Assembly: GCA_964394715.1 (NCBI GenBank)
Contig: CAYMYR010000004.1
Location: 16,209-80,208, forward strand
DNA length: 64,000 nt
Origin: UBA8904 sp964394715
GTDB lineage: Bacteria > Desulfobacterota > Syntrophia > Syntrophales > Smithellaceae
Reading direction: 5' to 3'
Notes under the pieces: model-generated
What the model was told of the DNA's origin: nothing
Database searches by the model: none
Seen by the model: the letters and a program-made list of their open reading frames with translations, nothing else
Program-made: the position numbers and the translations under genes
Shown here: positions 24,946 to 33,338 of the stretch, piece by piece
Numbering within the stretch: position 1 is the first letter of the stretch
Layout of the letters: every line of letters begins with the position of its first letter

Positions 24946-25508
24946 TAGCCTTTGACGCGGGTCAGATATTCTCCCGTTCTTGTGTCAATACGGATTTTCT
25001 CGCCTTCTGAAATAAAAGTCGGTACCAGAATAGTATATCCTGTCTGCACCTTGACCGGTTTGGTTGCGCCGGAAACCGTGTCACCCTTGGCCCATGGTTC
25101 TGCTTCTGTAACAATCAGCTCAACGAAATTCGGAAGACTGATTCCGATGGGACGGTCTTCGAAAAGCAGAATTTCCGCCTCTATGTTGTCGAGCAGGAAG
25201 TTTACCGAATCTCCGACCTGATCTTCCGTCAGATAAACCTGTTCGTAGCTTTCATTATCCATAAAGCAGTATTTGTCACCTTCTTTGTAAAGGTACTGCA
25301 TTTTCTTTTCACGCAGGTCGGCCGGTTCAAAGACATCAACGGAACGGAAAGTTCGTTCAAACTGATTGCCGTTGATCATGTTTCTGAGTTTGGTGCGGTA
25401 CAGGGCCTGTCCCTTGCCCGGTTTGACAAAATTGAATTCAACAATCACATACGGTTCGTTGTCAATCTTCAGGCGCAGCCCTTTTCTTAAATCGCTGGCG
25501 GTGTACAT
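24945..25508 (-). CDS. efp: Translation elongation factor P
   Basis: Relieves ribosomes stalled at polyproline stretches by binding between P and E sites. Three beta-barrel domains over 187 residues, the standard size. The modified lysine of domain I is K32 in the loop VKPGKGQA, which is intact and has the form used by EpmA. Domain III ends with IRIDTRTGEYLTRVKG. A strong GAAGGAGAAAG ribosome site precedes the ATG. The gene lies between its own modification enzymes, aminomutase upstream and epmA downstream, on the minus strand. Its stop codon abuts the palindromic repeat. Confidence 0.97.
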   Translation of the reverse strand: MYTASDLRKGLRLKIDNEPYVIVEFNFVKPGKGQALYRTKLRNMINGNQFERTFRSVDVFEPADLREKKMQYLYKEGDKYCFMDNESYEQVYLTEDQVGDSVNFLLDNIEAEILLFEDRPIGISLPNFVELIVTEAEPWAKGDTVSGATKPVKVQTGYTILVPTFISEGEKIRIDTRTGEYLTRVKG

Positions 25509-25580
25509 AAAAATTCTTTCTCCTTCATTCCTGGCAATCTATTAAATTAGTTTAAATTATTCGTGTTCTTCCTAATCTAA

Positions 25581-26672
25581 TTATTCGAAATTGTCAAAAA
25601 AATCTTGATGTTTCTGCAAATCATTTTTTAACGATCCCGACAGGGCCAGGATAGGGACTTTTCCTGACTGCCCCGGCAGGTCGACAACGTACTGGGGCAT
25701 CGCCAGACCGGAACAATTTTTAAGTAGGTTTTCCATCATGTTGAGTCCGGTGGTCAAATCTGTACGGAAATGGTGGCAGCCTTTTGCCGGATCGCAGTGA
25801 AAAAGGTAATAAGGACGGACAGATATCTTTTGCAATCCGTATAAAAAGCGACGCATAACGTCTTTGTTGTCATTCACCCCTTTCAGAAGAACGGACTGAT
25901 TGGAAACGGGAATGCCGGCTTCCTGAAGCATATTGCAGGCCCGCCCGGCATCCGGGGTGATTTCGGATGGGTGGTTGAACTGCGTGTTGAACCACAGAGG
26001 TCTGTATCGTTTCAGCATGCGGCAGAGTTCTTTTGTGATGCGCATGGGCATAACGGCCGGCGTGCGACTTCCGATCCGTAAGACTTCCAGATGCGTTATG
26101 GTTGCAAAAGATGACAGGATCATCTCCAGGTGATGATCATCATAGGTCAATGGATCGCCGCCGGATATAATTACTTCCCGGATTTCAGGCGAATCGGCCA
26201 CATATCGGACCATTTTATCCAAACGGTTCTTTAATGTGGACGGGTCTTTTTTCCCCCAGAATCGTTTGCGGTTGCAGTGTCGGCAATTTGTGGCGCAGGA
26301 CCGGGTAACCATTGCCAGAACACGGTCCGGATAGCGGCGTATCAGCCCAGGTACCGGCATGAAGTCATCCTCATTCAGCGGATCATCCGAGCAACGAGGC
26401 GAAACGGCAACTTCTTTTTCATCAGGGATGCACTGCAGTGCCAACGGATGGTTTTCATCATCCGGTTCAATCAATGACAAAAAGTAAGGTGTGATCGCCA
26501 TCGGATAGGTACAGAGCACGCGGCGCAGTTTTCCCGGCCGGGGTACCAATCTTTCCGTTATTTCAGCCAGTTTACCCAAGGAAGTGACACGGTTTTGAAA
26601 CTGCCAGCGCCAGTTTTTCCAATCTTTTTCAGAAGCATTACGATAGTGAGAAAGAATGATTTTTTTATTCAT
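25581..26672 (-). CDS. Lysine 2,3-aminomutase family radical SAM enzyme (KamA-like, EF-P context)
   Basis: Converts alpha-lysine to beta-lysine using a 4Fe-4S cluster, S-adenosylmethionine and PLP. The cluster ligands are C126, C130, C133 in RSCATNCRHC. The PLP lysine is K338 in PGQSGKVPI, and two aspartates that bind lysine in clostridial KamA are matched by D294 (FHCDPAKG) and D331 (VVDLPGQ). The N-terminal DWKNWRWQ and MAITPYFLSLI blocks are those of KamA rather than of E. coli EpmB as I recall it, but the C-terminal extension of KamA (about 50 residues or more) is missing, giving 363 residues. Position directly before efp and epmA makes it the likely supplier of beta-lysine for EF-P. It starts 112 bp from a divergent cation efflux gene. 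Confidence 0.88.
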   Translation of the reverse strand: MNKKIILSHYRNASEKDWKNWRWQFQNRVTSLGKLAEITERLVPRPGKLRRVLCTYPMAITPYFLSLIEPDDENHPLALQCIPDEKEVAVSPRCSDDPLNEDDFMPVPGLIRRYPDRVLAMVTRSCATNCRHCNRKRFWGKKDPSTLKNRLDKMVRYVADSPEIREVIISGGDPLTYDDHHLEMILSSFATITHLEVLRIGSRTPAVMPMRITKELCRMLKRYRPLWFNTQFNHPSEITPDAGRACNMLQEAGIPVSNQSVLLKGVNDNKDVMRRFLYGLQKISVRPYYLFHCDPAKGCHHFRTDLTTGLNMMENLLKNCSGLAMPQYVVDLPGQSGKVPILALSGSLKNDLQKHQDFFDNFE

Positions 26673-26784
26673 AAGAGTTCAAGCCATTTACGGCAAGTTG
26701 CGTATCACAATTTCATGTTCATGCAAAGGAAATCCATTCGTTTACGGAACAAAAAATTATGGGAAATCAAGCGCTGAACATGAT

Positions 26785-27804
26785 ATGTTTAAACGAAAAA
26801 TTCGGAGGCGTGAGTTTTTAGTGTTGTCGTCTATCCAGAAGCGTAAAGAACAGGTGGCGATGTTGTCGGTCGCTTCCAATTCCACATTGGTGGTCTTTAA
26901 AGTTGCTGTTGGCACGCTGATCGGCTCGGTTTCCATCATCTCCGAAGCGATTCATTCGGGCATGGATCTGCTGGCTTCAATCATCGCCATGTTTTCCGTC
27001 AAGCAATCGCATCTTCCTGCCGATGAGATTCATCCTTTCGGCCATGGTAAATTTGAAAGTATTTCCGGTCTGTTTGAAGCTGTTCTGATTTTCATAGCTG
27101 CTTTCTGGATTATTTTTGAGGCGCTTAAAAAACTGGCCTCAGCGCAGACAATAGAATCGCCCGGCTGGGGCGTTGCCGTGATGTTCCTGTCTGCCTGTAT
27201 TAATTTTTTCGTATCCCAAAAACTTTTTAGAGTTGGAAAAGAAACTGATTCCATCGCCCTCACCGCTGATGCCTGGCATTTACGAACGGATGTGTTTACT
27301 TCCGCAGGGGTTATGGTCAGCCTGGGCATTATCTGGGTAAGTCATTTCTTTTTTGAAGATCCCCGTATACACTGGCTGGACCCGGCGGCGGCAATATTTG
27401 TTGCAGTGTTCATCCTGAAAGCGGCCTATGATCTAACGTTACAGGCACTGGGGGACCTCATGGATGTGAGGCTGCCGCCGGACGAAGAAGGTTGGATCCG
27501 CAGCGTGATTGTCGGACATAGACCGGAGATTCATGGATATCACCAGTTGAAAACGCGAAAAGCGGGTAATTTTCGCTTTATTGAATTTCATGTTAAAGTT
27601 GATCCACATATGACGGTGGAAATTTCCCACAGCTTGACCCGCCAACTCAAGTTTCAGATTATGGAAAAAATTTCCCACTCGACGGTTACCATTCATGTCG
27701 AACCATGCGACGGCAAGTGCACGGACATATGCCTTTCCGGCTGTTTTCTTCCGGAAGACCGGAGAAAGAGCTTATCCATGGCGGATACGGGACGGGATCG
27801 TTAA
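26785..27804 (+). CDS. Cation diffusion facilitator family transporter
   Basis: Inner-membrane proton-coupled exporter of divalent metals such as Zn, Fe or Mn. The family signature is visible: LSVASNSTLVVFKVAVG, then SEAIHSGMDLLAS, carrying the first His/Asp metal pair, and DAWHLRTDVFTS with the second pair. Five to six membrane helices lie between residues 30 and 230, followed by the cytoplasmic domain with FIEFHVKVDPHMTVEISH. A Cys-rich tail (CDGKCTDICLSGC) closes the protein, an uncommon feature that might bind metal. The ATG at 26785 has no ribosome site; ATG 26860 (MLSVASN) is an alternative. The specific metal cannot be assigned. Confidence 0.88.
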   Translation: MFKRKIRRREFLVLSSIQKRKEQVAMLSVASNSTLVVFKVAVGTLIGSVSIISEAIHSGMDLLASIIAMFSVKQSHLPADEIHPFGHGKFESISGLFEAVLIFIAAFWIIFEALKKLASAQTIESPGWGVAVMFLSACINFFVSQKLFRVGKETDSIALTADAWHLRTDVFTSAGVMVSLGIIWVSHFFFEDPRIHWLDPAAAIFVAVFILKAAYDLTLQALGDLMDVRLPPDEEGWIRSVIVGHRPEIHGYHQLKTRKAGNFRFIEFHVKVDPHMTVEISHSLTRQLKFQIMEKISHSTVTIHVEPCDGKCTDICLSGCFLPEDRRKSLSMADTGRDR

Positions 27805-27873
27805 TCTTCATTGCGTTTCGTGATATTCTGAAATCCTGCGGCGGCCATACCGTCAAATATGCCTATCGAAAAA

Positions 27874-28830
27874 TCATTTTCCCTTGTACAGATAACGTTC
27901 AAAAAAGCGGTTATAGGTTGTCCATTCAGAATCCGCATTGGCGGCATCCGCTTCAACAAAGCTTTGAAAGGCATTGAGCTTGGCATCCAGGTCGTCTATA
28001 AAATGGATGACCAGCGCCTCCATGGTTTTCGGACGTTTGGGAGACCCGTATTCAAACTCACCGTGGTGGCTCAGAATAATATGACGCAGCGCCAGCGCGG
28101 TCTGCGGAGGAAAACCGGGAATCGCCTCTATCTTTTTATTGATCATTTCCACCCCCATGACCAGATGGCCGATCATACGGCCTTCGTCGCTGTATGCAAT
28201 GAGGCTGTCATAGGAGAATTCATAAATTTTGCCGATGTCGTGCAGCATTCCGCCGGCAATCAAGAGATCCCTGTTCAATTGCGGGTAGTGATCCGCAGTC
28301 TTGTCCAGCAGGCGAACAACGGAAATCGTGTGTTCAAGCAGGCCGCCCAGGTAAATGTGATGAAAACCCTTGGCTGCCGGCGCACGCCGGAAAAGATCAG
28401 CCGTTTTTTCATCATGAAAGAAAGCGGCAAGCAGCTTTTTTAAAGGTTCTGATGAAAGGGTGTCGATAAAAGCGATAAGATCGCGAAACATCGAGTGGGT
28501 ATCCAATTTGCTGACCGGCAGATAATCCGACGGGTTAATGTTTTCCGGGGCGCAGGGTTTAATATTCACAATGGATATCTGAAGTGCGTTGCGGTAACTT
28601 TGCACCCTCCCTTCAATATCAATAATGTCACCTTTTTTAAAGATTTGATCCATTTCCGCTGCATGATCCCAGACCTTGCCATCCATTTCGCCTGTTTTGT
28701 CTTTCAGACGGACGTTCAGGTAGGCCGAACCTTTCTGGGAGAAAGCCATGCTTTTTTCCGCGACTAAAAAGGTGGAAGTGATTTTATCGCCCTGTCTGAT
28801 GTCCTGAAGATAAATTTCTTTGGTTTTCAA
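27874..28830 (-). CDS. OB-fold plus HD-domain 3'-5' exoribonuclease, YhaM-type
   Basis: The N-terminal OB-fold (residues 8-95: SAYLNVRLKDKTGEMDGKVW) for nucleic acid binding is followed by an HD phosphohydrolase domain with H...HD...H ligands in LLEHTISVV, GGMLHDIGKI and HIILSHHGE. This is the architecture of B. subtilis YhaM, a 3'-5' exonuclease. The start is TTG at 28830, supported by AAAGGCGG upstream and the natural N-terminus MKTKEIYLQDI. The gene follows selB by 28 bp in the same direction. The link to selenocysteine decoding, if any, is unknown. Confidence 0.85.
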   Translation of the reverse strand: MKTKEIYLQDIRQGDKITSTFLVAEKSMAFSQKGSAYLNVRLKDKTGEMDGKVWDHAAEMDQIFKKGDIIDIEGRVQSYRNALQISIVNIKPCAPENINPSDYLPVSKLDTHSMFRDLIAFIDTLSSEPLKKLLAAFFHDEKTADLFRRAPAAKGFHHIYLGGLLEHTISVVRLLDKTADHYPQLNRDLLIAGGMLHDIGKIYEFSYDSLIAYSDEGRMIGHLVMGVEMINKKIEAIPGFPPQTALALRHIILSHHGEFEYGSPKRPKTMEALVIHFIDDLDAKLNAFQSFVEADAANADSEWTTYNRFFERYLYKGK

Positions 28831-28858
28831 AAGGACCGCCTTTCTGATGAAATCGTGT

Positions 28859-30772
28859 TTAAAGTTTTTCTCTCAATACACGGTGGTCTCCCACACGTAC
28901 TGTCAGCTTGCTGGTGTCAAAATATTCCATGAGCGGAATAATGTATTTCCGGGAGAGTCCGGTCAGCTCCTTGAACGTGGCCGGTGTCGCCTGGCCTTCC
29001 CGGGCAAGCTTAGCCTTGTAATCTTCGCGCAGCTTTTCCAGTGCGGTGCGTGCAAAGCACAGGTCTTCATTAATCTTGACAAGCTCACCGTCTTTCAGCA
29101 TCAGCTTGATGATATTCTGTGCCTTTGCTCTCCGGTCCTGAAAGCTGTTGAGGACATCCGAAAGAGAAGGAGGCGTCAGTCCGGCTTTCACATAGGTTGA
29201 TGCAATGGACTGATGCAAGGCATCCTCTTCTCCGGCCAGCAGCACCTGATGGGTTGCCAGTCGGACATTGTCTTGGTTGATAACGATCTTTTCTTTCTTC
29301 CCCAGGCTGGTAAGCAACATGTTAAAGAGCTTAACGGACACCGTGGAGGGCATTGACGCTTTGAGCTCTTCCTTGGAAACACCTTCTTTTAATGGATTCT
29401 TCTTGTGATAGTCTGTGAGGCTTTTAAGAATCAGGTCTTCCATTTGAGAGTACAAATGAACGGAAAGAACCGTGGTGTCTTCGCTTGAAAGCAGGATGGC
29501 CTGATGGCTGGAAAACAATTTTTCCAGTACTTCCCTGATTTTCTTTGTATGAACACCCAAGCGAAAAGAAAGTGACCGGATGGAAATACCTGCAAAACCG
29601 GCCCGTTCCAGAAGAACCAGCATTTTGTCTGGCAATGCGCCGTCCAGCAGTGTGCGATAATCAGACAGAACTTTATTCTGGTTTCTTTTGTGTTTGCCCG
29701 GCAGCGGATCGAGAATAATGCCGCCGCCAATTGTGGTTACCGGTGAATAGCTGCGCAATACGAAATGATCACCCGATACAACGACGTCTTCATTGGCCAG
29801 AATCAGCTGGGCAAAGGTGTTTTCGCCGGGAGACAGTTCATCCGCATCCATGAGGATGATTCTTGTCATGATTTCTGCCGTTCCGGTGTGCAGGCGAACC
29901 AGCGCCCGGTTTTTCAGTTTCCGCGTATTGGTTGCCAGGTATTCAAAAAAAACATCAAGTCTTTGCGTGGGCCAGACGGTCCCCGGTCGCACGAGAACAT
30001 TGCCCCTTTCAAGAGTTGATTTTTCTATTCCCTGCAGATTGATAGCGGTCCGCTGTCCGGAGAAAGATTCTTCCACTGGCATACTGTGAACCTGGATTCC
30101 GCGGATACGGGCGGAAATGTTTTCGGGAAGAATCTGAATGTCTTCACCCACCTTGATTTTATCGGAAATCAGGGTTCCGGTGACCACGGTGCCGAAGCCT
30201 CTCATCGTGAAGATACGGTCCACCGGCAGGCGAAAAATGCCGTCATCAGTTTTTTCTTTCAGCTGAATGACGGTTTTGTCCAATTCGGCGAGAAGCTCCG
30301 AAATACCGGTTTCTTTCGCTGCCGACACCGGTATGACAGGCGCGCCGCAGAGGAATGTGTCTTTCAGATAGTCTGTGACTTCGGAATGTACAAGTTCCAG
30401 CCAGTCTTTTTCAACCAGATCCGTTTTGGTCAGGGCAACCAGGCCCGCCTTGATGCCCAGGAGGGAGCATATCTGCAGATGTTCCCTGGTTTGCGGCATA
30501 ACGCCTTCATCTGCGGCGATTACCATTAAAACGAGGTCAATACCGGCTGCTCCGGCCACCATGTGTTTGATAAATTTTTCATGTCCCGGCACATCGACAA
30601 TGCCGAGAGTATTTCCGGACGGAAGCCCCAGGGAAGCAAATCCCAGTTCAATCGTGATGCCTCTTTCTTTTTCCTCTTTGAGGCGGTCTGTGTCAATGCC
30701 TGTCAGGAGTCTGATTAAAGAGGTTTTTCCATGATCTACATGACCGGCTGTGCCTAAAACAAAATGTCGCAT
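28859..30772 (-). CDS. selB: Selenocysteine-specific translation elongation factor SelB
   Basis: GTPase that carries Sec-tRNA to UGA codons marked by a SECIS hairpin. The EF-Tu-like G domain is explicit: GTAGHVDHGKT (P-loop), GITIELGF, DVPGHEKF and TKTD. Translation-barrel domains follow (residues 175-380), then the winged-helix repeats of the C-terminal SECIS-binding part (residues 380-637). The start is the ATG opening MRHFVLGTAGHVDHG (AAGGG upstream), giving 637 residues; longer frames add an unlikely N-terminus. SelB implies that the genome encodes selenoproteins. selA, selD and tRNA-Sec are not in this window. Confidence 0.95.
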   Translation of the reverse strand: MRHFVLGTAGHVDHGKTSLIRLLTGIDTDRLKEEKERGITIELGFASLGLPSGNTLGIVDVPGHEKFIKHMVAGAAGIDLVLMVIAADEGVMPQTREHLQICSLLGIKAGLVALTKTDLVEKDWLELVHSEVTDYLKDTFLCGAPVIPVSAAKETGISELLAELDKTVIQLKEKTDDGIFRLPVDRIFTMRGFGTVVTGTLISDKIKVGEDIQILPENISARIRGIQVHSMPVEESFSGQRTAINLQGIEKSTLERGNVLVRPGTVWPTQRLDVFFEYLATNTRKLKNRALVRLHTGTAEIMTRIILMDADELSPGENTFAQLILANEDVVVSGDHFVLRSYSPVTTIGGGIILDPLPGKHKRNQNKVLSDYRTLLDGALPDKMLVLLERAGFAGISIRSLSFRLGVHTKKIREVLEKLFSSHQAILLSSEDTTVLSVHLYSQMEDLILKSLTDYHKKNPLKEGVSKEELKASMPSTVSVKLFNMLLTSLGKKEKIVINQDNVRLATHQVLLAGEEDALHQSIASTYVKAGLTPPSLSDVLNSFQDRRAKAQNIIKLMLKDGELVKINEDLCFARTALEKLREDYKAKLAREGQATPATFKELTGLSRKYIIPLMEYFDTSKLTVRVGDHRVLREKL

Positions 30773-30963
30773 GTTTTTCCCTTTATCGAAATTACAAGGT
30801 AATTTGAGATAACAAACTCCAGTCATTTTCACAACATTATATTTCTGATGTAAGGGCAATCATGTTCGGATTCCCCTGCAAAAGGAAGAAGATTCACCGT
30901 GATTTTTTTAGCCTTGAAAATAAGCCCCGGAATTGTTAAATGTTACCGGAAACGAGGTGTTTA

Positions 30964-31395
30964 TTGCGCATTCTGGGATTGGATTATGGAGAGAAAAGAA
31001 TTGGCGTTGCGGTCTGTGATGAGCTGGGAATAACAGCTCAGGGACTGCCGACGCTGATTCGCCGAACCCAAAAACATGATCTGGAAGTTTTAAACCGTTG
31101 GATTCAGCAATATTCCATTGAAAAAATTGTCATTGGGTATCCTTTGCGTCTCGATGGTTCCGAAGGCATTCAGTGTGAAAAGGTGAAACGTTTTGCCCTT
31201 TTACTCGAAAAAAATTTTTTATTGCCGGTGATGAAATGGCCGGAAACGCTTTCGACCAAAGAGGCCGAGGAAATATTAATTTCATCCGGCATCCGTTGGC
31301 GAAAAAGGAAAGAAAAAGTTGATCGGCTGGCCGCTTGCCTGATCCTGCAAAGTTATCTGGATCAAATCAGTAAATCAGAAACGGGGCAGGTTTAG
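30964..31395 (+). CDS. ruvX: Putative Holliday junction resolvase / pre-16S rRNA nuclease RuvX (YqgF)
   Basis: RNase H-fold nuclease implicated in 16S rRNA 5' maturation and in junction cleavage. The core begins RILGLDYGEKRIGVAVCDE with the first catalytic Asp, followed by IGYPLRLDGSEG and the C-terminal KVDRLAACLILQSYL with the last Asp. The start is a TTG at 30964 placed 4 nt after GAGGTG; the upstream ATG at 30940 lacks a ribosome site and adds eight non-conserved residues. 143 residues. The usual DERLST block reads PETLSTKEAE. Followed by mltG, a frequent pairing. Confidence 0.88.
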   Translation: MRILGLDYGEKRIGVAVCDELGITAQGLPTLIRRTQKHDLEVLNRWIQQYSIEKIVIGYPLRLDGSEGIQCEKVKRFALLLEKNFLLPVMKWPETLSTKEAEEILISSGIRWRKRKEKVDRLAACLILQSYLDQISKSETGQV

Positions 31396-31444
31396 ATCCC
31401 ATCTTGAACCATTCCGTTTTTCAGAAATATCCGTGAGACAGGAA

Positions 31445-32620
31445 ATGAAAGAAAAAATCATAAAAATATGCCGCTATGTTCTTCTGGTGCCGGTTATTCT
31501 CACTCTTATTTTTGGCACCTGGCTGTTTATTTACGCAAGAACCCCGATTGACCCGGGAAAAGACGTAACGGTGCTGGTTGATATCCCGACAGGCACCAGT
31601 TTTGTTAACGCAACAAAAATTCTCAGCGATGCCGGATTAGTTAAAAACCGGTTTTTCTTTTACGCTTTGGTCGGTGTCAAAAGAGCCACACGTACCATTC
31701 GAGCCGGTGAGTACGAATTTTCCACCTCTCTTTCCCCGTCTGAACTGGTGAAAAAACTTATTCATGGAGACATTAAAAATTACCGTGTAGTGATTTACGA
31801 GGATTCTTCCCTCAGGCAAATTGCGGCCCGTCTCAAGGAATACAAACTGATCGACGAAGAAACCTTCTTTGAACTGTCGAAAGATCCGGTATTCCTGTCT
31901 TCACTGGGTGTTCAGGGACCTTCGATCGAAGGATATCTTTTTCCGGATACATATTTGTTCAATCGTTCCATGAGCACCAGGCAGATTATGCGTTCCATGG
32001 TGGATCGTTTCTGGAAAAAAATATCACCAGAGATGATTAATCAGGCGGCGGCCAAAGGTCTTGATCTCCATCGATTTGTGACTTTTGCCTCCCTTGTGGG
32101 GAAAGAATCCTGGAAGACAGGGGAAAAGCCTTTGATTGCAGCCGTTTTTTATAACCGGATGAGCAGGGGAATGCCGCTCCAATGTGATCCGACAGCGGTT
32201 TACGACCTGAAAGATTTTGACGGGAAAATCCTGCGTAAGCACTACAAGCGGGAGTCGCCCTATAATACCTACCTGATCAAGGGATTGCCACCGGGACCCA
32301 TAGCCAATCCGGGACTGGATTCGTTTCAGGCGATTCTCAATTCCGCAAAAGTGGATTACCTCTTTTTCGTGGCCCAGAGTGACGGCAGCCACTATTTTTC
32401 CAGAAAACTGAGCGATCATATCGCCGCAACAAAGCGCATTCGCAGCGAGACCTCAGTTCATGCCGACTCTACCGATACTGATGATGAGGAAGTTGTCAGA
32501 ATTGATACAAAAGGCAGTGATGGTGAGCCTGTAATCAAAAGCATTACCGGTCCTGATGTGCCCGGTACAGCTGAACAATCGAACCTGAAGAGTAAAATAG
32601 AAAAAAAGCCGCTACAGTAA
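31445..32620 (+). CDS. mltG: Endolytic murein transglycosylase MltG (YceG-like)
   Basis: Inner-membrane enzyme that cuts nascent glycan strands and so sets their length. One N-terminal membrane helix (residues 8-28), a LysM-like subdomain (residues 40-110), then the YceG catalytic domain with the glutamate in LVGKESWKTGEKPLIAAVFYNR-type sequence, LQCDPTAVYDL and YNTYLIKGLPPGPI. The last 60 residues are an acidic low-complexity tail not typical of the family. A GTG at 31433 is an alternative start. It lies before the division cluster, separated by a 271-bp gap. Confidence 0.92.
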   Translation: MKEKIIKICRYVLLVPVILTLIFGTWLFIYARTPIDPGKDVTVLVDIPTGTSFVNATKILSDAGLVKNRFFFYALVGVKRATRTIRAGEYEFSTSLSPSELVKKLIHGDIKNYRVVIYEDSSLRQIAARLKEYKLIDEETFFELSKDPVFLSSLGVQGPSIEGYLFPDTYLFNRSMSTRQIMRSMVDRFWKKISPEMINQAAAKGLDLHRFVTFASLVGKESWKTGEKPLIAAVFYNRMSRGMPLQCDPTAVYDLKDFDGKILRKHYKRESPYNTYLIKGLPPGPIANPGLDSFQAILNSAKVDYLFFVAQSDGSHYFSRKLSDHIAATKRIRSETSVHADSTDTDDEEVVRIDTKGSDGEPVIKSITGPDVPGTAEQSNLKSKIEKKPLQ

Positions 32621-32817
32621 TATTTTCTATATATTTGATTTTATTAATATATATCGAAATTCGCCATCTGTTTTACACGATTTTCCCCTCCGTATGAATG
32701 CCTTTCCTGAACCTTCTTAAAAATTTTCCGCGACCATCGCCCGAAACGGACCAGTCACATTTCCCGTTTAATGAGTAATTTTAAGTTACTTGACAGGCAA
32801 AAAGATGCATTTTTCCC

Positions 32818-32846
32818 TTGACAAAGGCAATTTCCCTCTCTATAGT
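32818..32846 (+). promoter_or_regulatory. Sigma-70 promoter of the division and cell-wall cluster
   Basis: TTGACA (32818-32823), 17-bp spacer, TATAGT (32841-32846): near-perfect consensus. The predicted transcription start near 32853 is immediately before the MraZ operator repeats, giving a leader of about 40 nt. The rest of the 271-bp gap upstream shows nothing else but an orphan TTGACA at 32790. Confidence 0.85.
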
Positions 32847-32854
32847 TGAGCCAC

Positions 32855-32880
32855 GTGGAGTAAAGTGGATTGTTGTGGAG
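32855..32880 (+). promoter_or_regulatory. MraZ operator: three direct hexamer repeats
   Basis: GTGGAG (32855-32860), GTGGAT (32865-32870) and GTGGAG (32875-32880) are spaced exactly 10 bp apart, one helical turn. MraZ proteins bind such arrays of short G-rich direct repeats upstream of their own gene. The array lies between the promoter and the mraZ start. Confidence 0.85.
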
Positions 32881-32891
32881 GGGTGTTTTAA

Positions 32892-33338
32892 ATGTCCGTA
32901 TTTCGTGGAGAATATCAGCACACTATTGATGAAAAGGGAAGAATCATTTTTCCCTCCCGGTTTCGTGAATTGTTTGCCGATGAACATGATAACCGCATGG
33001 TCATTACAAAATGGGACGGATATTTAATGGTTTTTCCTTTCGATGAGTGGCGCATCATCGAAGAGAAAGTATCGCATCAATCAATCCTGCGTAAAGAAAT
33101 ACGTTCATTTCAGCGTTTCTTTATGTCCGGAGCCGTGGACTGTAATCTTGATAGTCAGGGACGGGTGCTGATTCCTCCTGCATTACGCGAATATGCAAAT
33201 CTGGAAAAAGAAATTGTTCTGCTCGGCATGATTAAGGTCGTCGAGATCTGGTCGAAAGACCGTTTAGATGCGGAAATGAAGAAAACCGGTGGCGATATTG
33301 CCCAGTTCAGTAATTACATGGCTGATCTGGGTATATGA
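32892..33338 (+). CDS. mraZ: Transcriptional regulator MraZ
   Basis: Ring-forming DNA-binding protein of the AbrB/SpoVT fold that regulates the dcw cluster. Two SpoVT-AbrB-like halves are visible: FRGEYQHTIDEKGRIIFPSRFR (first half, DNA-contacting) and AVDCNLDSQGRVLIPPALREYA (second half), both carrying the D-x-K/Q-GR core. 148 residues, usual length. Its operator array lies 12 bp upstream. The stop overlaps the rsmH start (ATGA). Confidence 0.96.
   Translation: MSVFRGEYQHTIDEKGRIIFPSRFRELFADEHDNRMVITKWDGYLMVFPFDEWRIIEEKVSHQSILRKEIRSFQRFFMSGAVDCNLDSQGRVLIPPALREYANLEKEIVLLGMIKVVEIWSKDRLDAEMKKTGGDIAQFSNYMADLGI

Noticed and set aside
28859..30772. Selenoprotein gene or SECIS element near selB
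   Set aside because: No gene in the window shows an in-frame TGA inside a conserved motif; all expected active-site Cys codons are ordinary.
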